From Chlorocebus sabaeus (Eukaryota; Chordata; Mammalia; Primates; Cercopithecidae): 64,000 bases of DNA. Below are positions 33,001-44,975 of the stretch, one piece after another. The stretch spans positions 310,001 to 374,000 of the forward strand of contig NW_027328114.1 of NCBI RefSeq assembly GCF_047675955.1, in the 5' to 3' direction. The position numbers and the translations under genes are program-made. Under the pieces are notes generated by a model that worked only from the letters and a program-made list of their open reading frames with translations, did not search any database and was not told where the DNA came from. Numbering within the stretch: position 1 is the stretch's first letter; every line of letters starts with the position of its first letter.

Positions 33001-34482
33001 ACAGCTTCCCCCCTCAAGAAGCCTTTCGCTAAGACTGTTCTTGTGGAATTTGCAAAGTCATATTTGGAAGCCCATAGAGGACTATGGTGAAAAAGGAACT
33101 AACTTCCGTTAAAAACTGGAAAGAAGATTTGTGAGAAACTGCTTTGTGTTCTGTTAATTCAACTCACAGAGTTACAGATTTCCCCTTCAGAAGCCTTTCG
33201 CTAAGACTGTTCTTCTGGAATTTGCAAAGTCATATTTGGAAGCCCATGGAGGGCTATGGTGAAAAGGGAAATAACTTCCGTTAAAAACTGGAAAGAAGCT
33301 TTCTGAGAAACTGCCGTGTGTTCTGTTAATACATCTCACCGAGTTACAGCTTTCCCCTCAAGAAGCCTTTCTATAAGACTGTTCTTGTGGAATTTGCAAA
33401 GTGATACTTGGAAGCCCATAGAGGGCTATTTTGAAAATGGAAATATCCTAAGATAAAAACCGAAAAGAAGCTGTCTGAGAAACTGCTTTGTGTTGTGTTA
33501 GTTCATCTCACAGTGTTACAGCTTTCCCCTCAAGAAGCCCTTCACCAAGACTGTTCTTGTGAAATTTGCAAACTGATATTTGTAATCCCATAGAGGACTT
33601 TGGTGAAAAAGGAAATATCTTTCGTTAAAAACTGGAAAGAAGATTTCTGAGAAACTGCTTTGTGTTCTGTTAATTCATCTCAGAGAGTTACAGATTTCCC
33701 CTCAAGAGGCCGTTCACTAAGACTGTTCTTGTGGAATTTGCAAAGTGATATTTTGAAGCCCATAGTGGACTATGGTGAAAAAGGAAATATCTTCCGCTAA
33801 AAACTGGAAAGAACCTTTCTGAGAAACTGCTTTGTGTTCCGTTAATTAATCTCACAGAGTTACAGCTTTCCTATCATGAAGCCGATCACTAAGGCTGTTC
33901 TTTTGGAATATGCAAAGTGATATTTGGAAGCCCATAGAGGGCTACGGTGAAAAAGGAAATATCCTAAGACAAAAACTGAAAAGAAGCTTTCTGAGAAACT
34001 GCTTTGTGTTCTGTTAATTCGTCACCAGAGTTACAGCTTTCCCCTCAAAAAGCCTTTCGCTAAGACTGTTCTTGTGGAATTTGCAAAGTGAAATTTGGAA
34101 GCCCATTGAGGGCTATGATGAAAAAGGACATTTCTTCCATTAAAAACCGAAAAGAAGATTTCTGAGAAACTGCTTCGTGTTTTGTTAGTTCATCTCACAG
34201 AATTACAGCTTTGCTCCCAGAAGCCTTTCGCTAAGACTGTTCTTGTGGAATTTGCAAAGTGATCTTAGAAGCCCGTAGAGGGCTATGGTGAGAAAGGAAA
34301 TAACTTACGTTAAAAATTGGAAAGAAGCTTTCTGAGAAACTGATGTGTGTTCTGTTAAAACATCTCACCGTGTTACAGCTTTCACCTCAAGAAGCCTTTC
34401 GCTAACACTGTTCCTGTGGAATTTTCTAAGTGATATTTGGAAGCCCACAGAGGGCTATGGGAAAAAGAAAATATCTTCGGTT

Positions 34483-34495
34483 GAAAACTGGAAAG
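34483..34495. other. empty paralogous site of the first L1
   Basis: A single copy of gaaaactggaaag, in the same context as 2480 and 4866 (cttcggtt before, agctttctgagaaacagctctg after) and with no insert. Two further empty sites are at 38255-38267 and 61746-61758. Confidence 0.88.
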
Positions 34496-37400
34496 AAGCT
34501 TTCTGAGAAACAGCTCTGTGTTCTGTTAATTCATTTCAGAGAGTTACAGCTTTCCGCTCCAGAAGTCTTTCGCTAAGACTGCTCTTTTGGAATTTGCAAA
34601 GTGATATTTGGAAGCCCTTAGAGGGCTATGGTGAAAAAGGAAATATCTTCCGTTAAAAACTGGAAAGAAGCATTCTGAGATACTGCCGTGTGTTCTGTTA
34701 ATACATCTAACCGAGTTACAGCTTTCCCCTCTAGAAGCCTTTCGCTAAGACTGTTCTTGTGGCATTTGCAATGTGATATTTGGAAGCCCTTAGAGGGCTA
34801 TGGTGAAAAAGGAAATATCTTCAGTTAAAAACTGGAAAGAAGCTTTCTGAGAAACTGCTTTGTGTTCTGTTAATTCATCTCACAGAGTTACAGGTTTCCC
34901 CTCCAGAAGCCTTTCCCGAAGACTGTTCTTGTGGAATTTGCAAAGTGATATTTGGAAGCCCAAAAGGGCTATGGTGAAAAAGGAAATATCCTCAGTTAAA
35001 AACTGGAAAGAAGCTTTCTGAGAAACTGCTTTGTGTTCAGTTACTTCCTCTCACAGAGTTACAGCTTTCCCCTCAAGAAGACTTTCGCTAAGACTGTTCA
35101 TGTGGAATTTTCAAAGTGATAATTGGAATCCCATAGAGGGCTATGGTGAAAAAGGAAATATCCTAAGGTAAAAACTGAAAAGTAGGTTTCTGAGAAAATG
35201 TTTTGTGTTCTGTTAATTCATCTTACAGAGTTACAGCTTTACCCTCAAGGAGGCTTTCGCTAAGACTGTTCTTGTGGGATTTGCAAAGTGATATTTGGAC
35301 GTCCCTAGAGGGCTATTTTGAAAAAGGAAATATCTTTCGTTAAAAACTGGAAAGAAGGTATCTGAGAAACTGCTTTGTGTTCTGTTAATTCATCTCACAG
35401 AGTTAGAGTTTTCCCCTCCAGAAGTCTTTCGCTTCCACTGTTCTTGTGGAATTTGCATAGTGATATTTGGAATCCCATAGAGGGCTATGGTGAAAAAGGA
35501 AAATAACTTCAGTTAAAAAATGAAAAGAAGCTGTCCGAGAAACTGCTTTGTGTTCTGTTAATTCATCTCAAAGAGTTACAGCTTTCCCCTCAAGAAGCCT
35601 TCCGCTAAGACTGTTTTTGAGGAATTTCCAAAGTGATATGTGGAAGCCCATAGAGGGCTATGGTGAAAATGGAAATATCGTAAGATACTTACCGAAAAGA
35701 AGCTGTCTGAAAAACTGCTTTGCGTTCTGTTAGTTCATCTCACAGAGCTACAGCTTTTCCCTCAAGAAGCCGTTCACTAAGACTGTTTTGTGAAATTTGC
35801 AAAGTGATATTTGGAAGCCCATAGAGGGCTAAGGTGAAAAAGGAAATATCTTCCGTTAAAAACTGGAAAGAACCATTCTGAGAAAATGCGGTGTGTTCTG
35901 TTAGTACATATCACCGAGCTTCAGCTTTCCCCTCAGGAAGCCGTTCACTAAGACTGTTCTTGTGGAATTGCAAAGTGATATTTGGAGGCACATAGAGGGC
36001 AATGGTGAAAAAGGAAACATCCTAAGATAAAAACTGAAAAGAAGCTTTCTGAGAAACTGCTTTGTGTTCTGTTAATTCAACTCACAGTTACTCTTTTACC
36101 TCAGGAAGCCTTTCGCTAAGGCTGTTGTTGTGGAATTTACAAAGTGATATTTTGAAGCCCATAGAGGGCTATGTTGAAAAAGGAAATACCTTCAGTTAAA
36201 AACTGAAAAGAAGCTTTCTGAGAAACTGCTTTGTGTTCTGTTAATTCATCTCAAAGAGTTACTGCTTTTGCCTCAAGAATCCTTCCGCTAAGACTCTTTT
36301 TGTGGCATTTCCAAAGTGACATTTCGATACCCATAGTAGGCTATGGTGAAAATGGAAATATCCTAAGATAAAAACCGAAAAGAAGCTGTATGGAAAGCTG
36401 CTTTGTGTTTTGTTAGTTCACTCACAGAGTTACAGCTTTCCCCTCAAGAAGCCGTTCATTAAGACTGTTTTGTGAAATTTGCAAAGTGATATTTGGAAGC
36501 CCATAGAGGGCTAAGGTGAAAAAGGAAATATCTTCCGTTAAAAACTGGAAAGAACCATTCTGAGAAAACGCGGTGTGTTCTGTTAGTACATATCACCGAG
36601 GTACAGCTTTCCTCTCAAGAAGCCTTTCGCTAAGACTGTTCTTGTGGAATTTGCAAAGTGATATTTGGAAGCCCAAAAGGGCTATGGTGAAAAAGGAAAT
36701 ATCCTCAGTTAAAAACTGGAAAGAAGCTTTCTGAGAAACTGCTTTGTGTTCAGTTAGTTCCTCTCACAGAGTTACAGCTTTCCCCTGAAGAAGACTTTCG
36801 CTAAGACTGTTCATGTGGAATTTTCAAAGTGATAATTGGAATCCCATAGAGGGCTATGGTGAAAAAGGAAATATCCTAAGGTAAAAACTGAAAAGTAGGT
36901 TTCTGAGAAAATGTTTTGTGTTCTGTTAATTCATCTTACAGAGTTACAGCTTTACCCTCAAGGAGGCTTTCGCTAAGACTGTTCTTCTGGAATTTGCAAA
37001 GTCATATTTGGAAGCCCATGGAGGGCTATGGTGAAAAGGGAAATAACTTCCGTTAAAAACTGGAAAGAAGCTTTCTGAGAAACTGCCGTGTGTTCTGTTA
37101 ATACATCTCACCGAGTTACAGCTTTCCCCTCAAGAAGCCTTTCTATAAGACTGTTCTTGTGGAATTTGCAAAGTGATACTTGGAAGCCCATAGAGGGCTA
37201 TTTTGAAAATGGAAATATCCTAAGATAAAAACCGAAAAGAAGCTGTCTGAGAAACTGCTTTGTGTTGTGTTAGTTCATCTCACAGTGTTACAGCTTTCCC
37301 CTCAAGAAGCCCTTCACCAAGACTCTTCTTGTGAAATTTGCAAACTGATATTTGTAATCCCATAGAGGACTTTGGTGAAAAAGGAAATATCTTTCGTTAA

Positions 37401-40400
37401 AAACTGGAAAGAAGATTTCTGAGAAACTGCTTTGTGTTCTGTTAATTCATCTCAGAGAGTTACAGATTTCTCCTCAAGAGGCCGTTCACTAAGACTGTTC
37501 TTGTGGAATTTGCAAAGTGATATTTTGTAGCCCATAGTGGACTATGGTGAAAAAGGAAATATCTTCCGCTAAAAACTGGAAAGAACCTTTCTGAGAAACT
37601 GCTTTGTGTTCCGTTAATTAATCTCACAGAGTTACAGCTTTCCTATCATGAAGCCGATCACTAAGGCTGTTCTTTTGGAATATGCAAAGTGATATTTGGA
37701 AGCCCATAGAGGGCTACGGTGAAAAAGGAAATATCCTAAGACAAAAACTGAAAAGAAGCTTTCTGAGAAACTGCTTTGTGTTCTGTTAATTCGTCACCAG
37801 AGTTACAGCTTTCCCCTCAAAAAGCCTTTCGCTAAGACTGTTCTTGTGGAATTTGCAAAGTGAAATTTGGAAGCCCATTGAGGGCTATGATGAAAAAGGA
37901 CATTTCTTCCATTAAAAACCGAAAAGAAGATTTCTGAGAAACTGCTTCGTGTTTTGTTAGTTCATCTCACAGAATTACAGCTTTGCTCCCAGAAGCCTTT
38001 CGCTAAGACTGTTCTTGTGGAATTTGCAAAGTGATCTTAGAAGCCCGTAGAGGGCTATGGTGAGAAAGGAAATAACTTGCGTTAAAAATTGGAAAGAAGC
38101 TTTCTGAGAAACTGATGTGTGTTCTGTTAAAACATCTCACCGTGTTACAGCTTTCACCTCAAGAAGCCTTTCGCTAAGACTGTTCTTGTGGAATTTTCTA
38201 AGTGATATTTGGAAGCCCACAGAGGGCTATGGGAAAAAGAAAATATCTTCGGTTGAAAACTGGAAAGAAGCTTTCTGAGAAACAGCTCTGTGTTCTGTTA
38301 ATTCATTTCAGAGAGTTACAGCTTTCCGCTCCAGAAGTCTTTCGCTAAGACTGCTCTTTTGGAATTTGCAAAGTGATATTTGGAAGCCCTTAGAGGGCTA
38401 TGGTGAAAAAGGAAATATCTTCCGTTAAAAACTGGAAAGAAGCATTCTGAGATACTGCCGTGTGTTCTGTTAATACATCTAACCGAGTTACAGCTTTCCC
38501 CTCTAGAAGCCTTTCGCTAAGACTGTTCTTGTGGCATTTGCAATGTGATATTTGGAAGCCCTTAGAGGGCTATGGTGAAAAAGGAAATATCTTCAGTTAA
38601 AAACTGGAAAGAAGCTTTCTGAGAAACTGCTTTGTGTTCTGTTAATTCATCTCACAGAGTTACAGGTTTCCCCTCCAGAAGCCTTTCCCGAAGACTGCTC
38701 TTGTGGAATTTGCAAAGTGATATTTGGAAGCCCATAGAGGGCTATGGTGAAAAAGGACATATCTTCCATTAAAAACTGGAAAGAAATTTTCTGAGAAACT
38801 GCTGTGTTTTCTGTTAATTCATCTCACAGAGTTACAGCTTTCTTCTCAAGAAGCCTTTCGGTAAGACTGTTCTTGTGGAATTTGCAAAGTGATATTTGCA
38901 AGCCCATAGAGGGCTATGGTGAAAAAGGACACATCTTCCGTTAAAAACTGGAAAGAAGATTTCTGAGAAACTGCTTTGTGTTCTGTTAATTCATCTCAGA
39001 GAGTTACAGATTTCCCCTCAAGAGGCCGTCCACTAAGACTGTTCTTCTGAAATTTGGAAAGTGATATTTAGAATCCCATAGAGGGCTATGGTGAAAAAGG
39101 AATTATTTTCCGTTAAAAACTGGAAAGAAGCTTTCTGAGAAACTGCTTTGTGTTCTGTTAATTCATCTCACAGAGTTACATTTCCCTCTAAAAGCCTTTC
39201 GCTAAGGCTGTTGTCGAATTTGCAAAGTGATATTTGGAAGCCCATAGAGGGATATGGTGAAAAAGGAAATATCTTCAGTTAAAAACTGGAAAGAAGCTTT
39301 CTGAGAAACTGCCATGTGTTCTGATAATAGACCTCACCCAGTTACAGCTTTCCCTTCAAGAAGCCTTTCGCTAAGACTGTTGTTGTGGGATTTGCAAAAT
39401 GATATTTGGAAGCTCATAGAGCGCTAAGATGAAAAAGGAAATATCTTCTGTTAAAAAGCGGAAAGAATCTTTCTGAGAAACTCCTTTTTGTTCTGTTAAT
39501 TCACCTCAAAGAGTTACAGCTTTCCACTCAATAATTCTTTCGCTAAGACTGTTCTTGTGGAATTTGCAAAGTGAGATTTGGAAGCCCATAGAGGTCTATG
39601 GTGAAAAAGGAACTCTCGTAAGATAAAAACTGAAAAGAAGCTTTCTGAGAAATTGCTTTGTGTTCTGTTAATTCATCTCACATAGTTACAACATTTCCCT
39701 CTAAAAGCCTTTCGCTAAGACTGTTCTTGTGGAATTTGCAAAGTGATATTTGGAAGCCCATACAGGGTTATGTTGAAAAAGGAAATATCTTCGGTTAAAA
39801 ACTGAAAAGAAGCTTTTTGAGAAACTGCTTTGTGTTCTGTTAATTCATCTCACAGAGTTACAACTTTCCCCTCAGGAAGCCTTTCGCTAAGACTGTTCTT
39901 GTGAAACTTGCAAAGTGATATTTGGAAGCCCATAGAGGGCTATGGCTTAAAAGGAAATATCCTCCGTTAGAAACTGGAAAGAAGCTATCTGAGAAACTGC
40001 TTTCTGTTCTGTAAATTCATCTCACAGAGTTACAGTTTTCCCCTCAAGAAGCCGTTCACTAAGACTTTCCTTGTGGAATTTTCAAAGTGAAATTTGAAGG
40101 CACCTAGAGGGCTATGATGAAGAAGAAAACATCCAAAGATAAAAACTGAAATGAAGCTTTCTGTGAAACTGCTTTGTGTTCTGTTAATTCATCTCACAGA
40201 TTTACAGCTTTCTTCTCAAGAAGACTTTCGGTAAAACTGTTCCTGTGGAATTTGCAAAGTGATATTTGGAAGCCCATAGAGGGCTATGGTGAAAAAGGAC
40301 ATATCTTCCGTTAAAACTGGAAAGAAGCTTTTTGAGAAACTGCCGTGTGTTCTGTTAAAGCATCTCACCGAGTTACAGCTTTCCCCTCAAGAAAGCTTTC

Positions 40401-40688
40401 GCTAAGAATGTTCTTGTGGGATTTGCAAAGTGATATTTGGAAGCCCATAGAGGACTATGGTGAAAAAGGAAATATCTTTCGTTAAAAACTGGAAAGAAGA
40501 TATCTGAGAAACTGCTTTGTGTTCTGTTAATTCATCTCACAGCGTTACAGTTTTCCTCTCCCGATGTCTTTCGCTTCCACTGTTCTTGTGGAATTTGCAT
40601 AGTGATATTTGGAATCCCATAGAGGGCTATGGTGAAAATGGAAATACCTTCAATTAAAAGATGAAAAGAAGCTTTCCGAGAAACTGCT

Positions 40689-43600
40689 TTGTGTTCTGTT
40701 AATTCATCTCCAAGAATTACAGCTTTCCCCTCAAGAAGCCTTCCGCTAAGACTGTTTTTGAGGAATTTCCAAAGTGATATGTGGAAGCCCATAGAGGGCT
40801 ATGGTGAAAATGGAAATATCCTAAGATACTTACCGAAGAGAAGCTGTCTGAAAAACTGCTTTGTGTTCTGTTAGTTCATCTCACAGAGCTATAGCTTTTC
40901 CCTCAAGAAGCCATTCATTAAGACTGTTTTGTGAAATTTGGAAAGTGATATTTGGAAACCCATAGAGGACTATGGTGAAAAAGGAAATATCTTCCGTTAA
41001 AAACTGGAAAGAAGCATTCTGAGAAAATGCCGTGTCTTCTGTTAATACGTCTCACTGAGTTACAGCTTTCCTCCCAAGAAGACTTTCGCTAAGACTGTTC
41101 TTGTGGGATTTGCAATGTGATATTTGGAAGCCCATAGAGGACTATGGTGAGAAAGGAAATATCCTCCGTTAAAAACTGGAAAGAAGATTTCTGAGAAAAT
41201 GCTTTGTGTTCTGTTAATTCATCTCACAGAGTTAGAGCTTTCCCCTCAAGAAGCCTTTCGCTAAGACTGTTCTTGTGGAATTTGCAAAGTGATATTTGGA
41301 AGCCCAAAAGGGCTATGGTGAAAAAGGAAATATCCTCAGTTAAAAACTGGAAAGAAGCTTTCTGAGAAACTGCTTTGTGTTCAGTTACTTCCTCTCACAG
41401 AGTTACAGCTTTCCCCTGAAGAAGACTTTCGCTAAGACTGTTCATGTGGAATTTTCAAAGTGATAATTGGAATCCCATAGAGGGCTATGGTGAAAAAGGA
41501 AATATCCTAAGGTAAAAACTGAAAAGTAGGTTTCTGAGAAAATGTTTTGTGTTCTGTTAATTCATCTTACAGAGTTACAGCTTTACCCTCAAGGAGGCTT
41601 TCGCTAAGACTGTTCTTGTGGGATTTGCAAAGTGATATTTGGACGTCCCTAGAGGGCTATGGTGAAAAAGGAAATATCTTTCGTTAAAAACTGGAAAGAA
41701 GGTATCTGAGAAACTGCTTTGTGTTCTGTTAATTCATCTCACAGAGTTAGAGTTTTCCCCTCCAGAAGTCTTTCGCTTCCACTGTTCTTGTGGAATTTGC
41801 ATAGTGATATTTGGAATCCCATAGAGGGCTATGGTGAAAAAGGAAAATAACTTCAGTTAAAAAATGAAAAGAAGCTGTCCGAGAAACTGCTTTGTGTTCT
41901 GTTAATTCATCTCAAAGAGTTACAGCTTTCCCCTCAAGAAGCCTTCCGCTAAGACTGTTTTTGAGGAATTTCCAAAGTGATATGTGGAAGCCCATAGAGG
42001 GCTATGGTGAAAATGGAAATATCGTAAGATACTTACCGAAAAGAAGCTGTCTGAAAAACTGCTTTGCGTTCTGTTAGTTCATCTCACAGAGCTACAGCTT
42101 TTCCCTCAAGAAGCCGTTCACTAAGACTGTTTTGTGAAATTTGCAAAGTGATATTTGGAAGCCCATAGAGGGCTAAGGTGAAAAAGGAAATATCTTCCGT
42201 TAAAAACTGGAAAGAACCATTCTGAGAAAATGCGGTGTGTTCTGTTAGTACATATCACCGAGCTTCAGCTTTCCCCTCAGGAAGCCGTTCACTAAGACTG
42301 TTCTTGTGGAATTGCAAAGTGATATTTGGAGGCACATAGAGGGCAATGGTGAAAAAGGAAACATCCTAAGATAAAAACTGAAAAGAAGCTTTCTGAGAAA
42401 CTGCTTTGTGTTCTGTTAATTCAACTCACAGTTACTCTTTTACCTCAGGAAGCCTTTCGCTAAGGCTGTTGTTGTGGAATTTACAAAGTGATATTTTGAA
42501 GCCCATAGAGGGCTATGTTGAAAAAGGAAATACCTTCAGTTAAAAACTGAAAAGAAGCTTTCTGAGAAACTGCTTTGTGTTCTGTTAATTCATCTCAAAG
42601 AGTTACTGCTTTTGCCTCAAGAATCCTTCCGCTAAGACTGTTTTTGTGGCATTTCCAAAGTGACATTTCGATACCCATAGTAGGCTATGGTGAAAATGGA
42701 AATATCCTAAGATAAAAACCGAAAAGAAGCTGTATGGAAAGCTGCTTTGTGTTTTGTTAGTTCACTCACAGAGTTACAGCTTTCCCCTAAAGAAGCCGTT
42801 CATTAAGACTGTTTTGTGAAATTTGCAAAGTGATATTTGGAAGCCCATAGAGGGCTAAGGTGAAAAAGGAAATATCTTCCGTTAAAAACTGGAAAGAACC
42901 ATTCTGAGAAAATGCGGTGTGTTCTGTTAGTACATATCACCGAGGTACAGCTTTCCTCTCAAGAAGCCTTTCGCTAAGACTGTTCTTGTGGGATTTCCTA
43001 AGTGATATTTGGAAGCCCATAGAGGGCTATAGTGAAAAAGGAAATATCTTCAGTTAAATACTGGAAAGAAGCTTTCTGAGAGACTGCTTTGTGTTCTGTT
43101 AATTCATCTCACAGAGTTACAGCTTCCCCCCTCAAGAAGCCTTTCGCTAAGACTGTTCTTGTGGAATTTGCAAAGTCATATTTGGAAGCCCATAGAGGAC
43201 TATGGTGAAAAAGGAACTAACTTCCGTTAAAAATTGGAAAGAAGATTTCTGAGAAACTGCTTTGTGTTCTGTTAATTCATCTCAGAGAGTTACAGATTTC
43301 CCCTCAAGAGGCCGTTCACTAAGACTGTTCTTCTGAAATTTGGAAAGTGATATTTAGAATCCCATAGAGGGCTCTGGTGAAAAAGGAATTATTTTCCGTT
43401 AAAAACTGGAAAGAAGCTTTCTGAGAAACTGCTTTGTGTTCTGTTAATTCATCTCACAGAGTTACATTTCCCTCTAAAAGCCTTTCGCTAAGGCTGTTGT
43501 CGAATTTGCAAAGTGATATTTGGAAGCCCATAGAGGGATATGGTGAAAAAGGAAATATCTTCAGTTAAAAACTGGAAAGAAGCTTTCTGAGAAACTGCCA

Positions 43601-44975
43601 TGTGTTCTGATAATAGACCTCACCCAGTTACAGCTTTCCCTTCAAGAAGCCTTTCGCTAAGACTGTTGTTGTGGGATTTGCAAAATGATATTTGGAAGCT
43701 CATAGAGCGCTAAGATGAAAAAGGAAATATCTTCTGTTAAAAAGCGGAAAGAAGCTTTCTGAGAAACTCCTTTTTGTTCTGTTAATTCACCTCAAAGAGT
43801 TACAGCTTTCCACTCAATAATTCTTTCGCTAAGACTGTTCTTGTGGAATTTGCAAAGTGAGATTTGGAAGCCCATAGAGGTCTATGGTGAAAAAGGAACT
43901 CTCGTAAGATAAAAACTGAAAAGAAGCTTTCTGAGAAATTGCTTTGTGTTCTGTTAATTCATCTCACATAGTTACAACATTTCCCTCTAAAAGCCTTTCG
44001 CTAAGACTGTTCTTGTGGAATTTGCAAAGTGATATTTGGAAGCCCATACAGGGTTATGTTGAAAAAGGAAATATCTTCGGTTAAAAACTGAAAAGAAGCT
44101 TTTTGAGAAACTGCTTTGTGTTCTGTTAATTCATCTCACAGAGTTACAACTTTCCCCTCAGGAAGCCTTTCGCTAAGACTGTTCTTGTGAAACTTGCAAA
44201 GTGATATTTGGAAGCCCATAGAGGGCTATGGCTTAAAAGGAAATATCCTCCGTTAGAAACTGGAAAGAAGCTATCTGAGAAACTGCTTTCTGTTCTGTAA
44301 ATTCATCTCACAGAGTTACAGTTTTCCCCTCAAGAAGCCGTTCACTAAGACTTTCCTTGTGGAATTTTCAAAGTGAAATTTGAAGGCACCTAGAGGGCTA
44401 TGATGAAGAAGAAAACATCCAAAGATAAAAACTGAAATGAAGCTTTCTGTGAAACTGCTTTGTGTTCTGTTAATTCATCTCACAGATTTACAGCTTTCTT
44501 CTCAAGAAGACTTTCGGTAAAACTGTTCTTGTGGAATTTGCAAAGTGATATTTGGAAGCCCATAGAGGGCTATGGTGAAAAAGGACATATCTTCCGTTAA
44601 AAACTGGAAAGAAGCTTTTTGAGAAACTGCCGTGTGTTCTGTTAAAGCATCTCACCGAGTTACAGCTTTCCCCTCAAGAAAGCTTTCGCTAAGACTGTTC
44701 TTGTGGGATTTGCAAAGTGATATTTGGAAGCCCATAGAGGACTATGGTGAAAAAGGAAATATCTTTCGTTAAAAACTGGAAAGAAGATATCTGAGAAACT
44801 GCTCTGTGTTCTGTTAATTCATCTCACAGCGTTACAGTTTTCCCCTCCCGATGTCTTTCGCTTCCACTGTTCTTGTGGAATTTGCATAGTGATATTTGGA
44901 ATCCCATAGAGGGCTATGGTGAAAATGGAAATACCTTCAATTAAAAAATGAAAAGAAGCTTTCCGAGAAACTGCT
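40689..44975 (+). repeat. higher-order repeat unit 1, 4287 bp, 25 monomers
   Basis: The phase is set at a marker monomer with ccttccgctaagactgtttttgagg. The next copies of the marker come exactly 4287, 8574 and 12861 bp later. A second marker (41892, 46179, 50466, 54753) gives the same period. The unit holds 25 distinguishable monomers, several with tell-tale variants: gcccaaaagggct, ggacgtccctagagg, ggaggcacatagagg, cgatacccatagtagg and ctctaaaagcctttcg. It matches unit 2 base for base over the first 180 bases I checked, with scattered differences later. Confidence 0.93.

Larger units (their letters stand above)
30027..40688 (+). repeat. alpha satellite, rearranged mosaic of the 25-monomer higher-order repeat
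   Basis: The monomers are those of the 4287-bp repeat, but their order is shuffled. A marker monomer recurs at 31774 and 35548 (3774 bp, 22 monomers) and then at 41892 (6344 bp, 37 monomers). Another recurs at 30571 and 40689 (10118 bp, 59 monomers). Stretches at about 33.1-34.9 kb and 36.96-38.7 kb follow the longer monomer path also found at the left end of the window, and rejoin the regular order at the gcccaaaagggctatgg monomer (for example near 34957). All junctions stay in monomer phase, as unequal exchange predicts. Confidence 0.9.
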
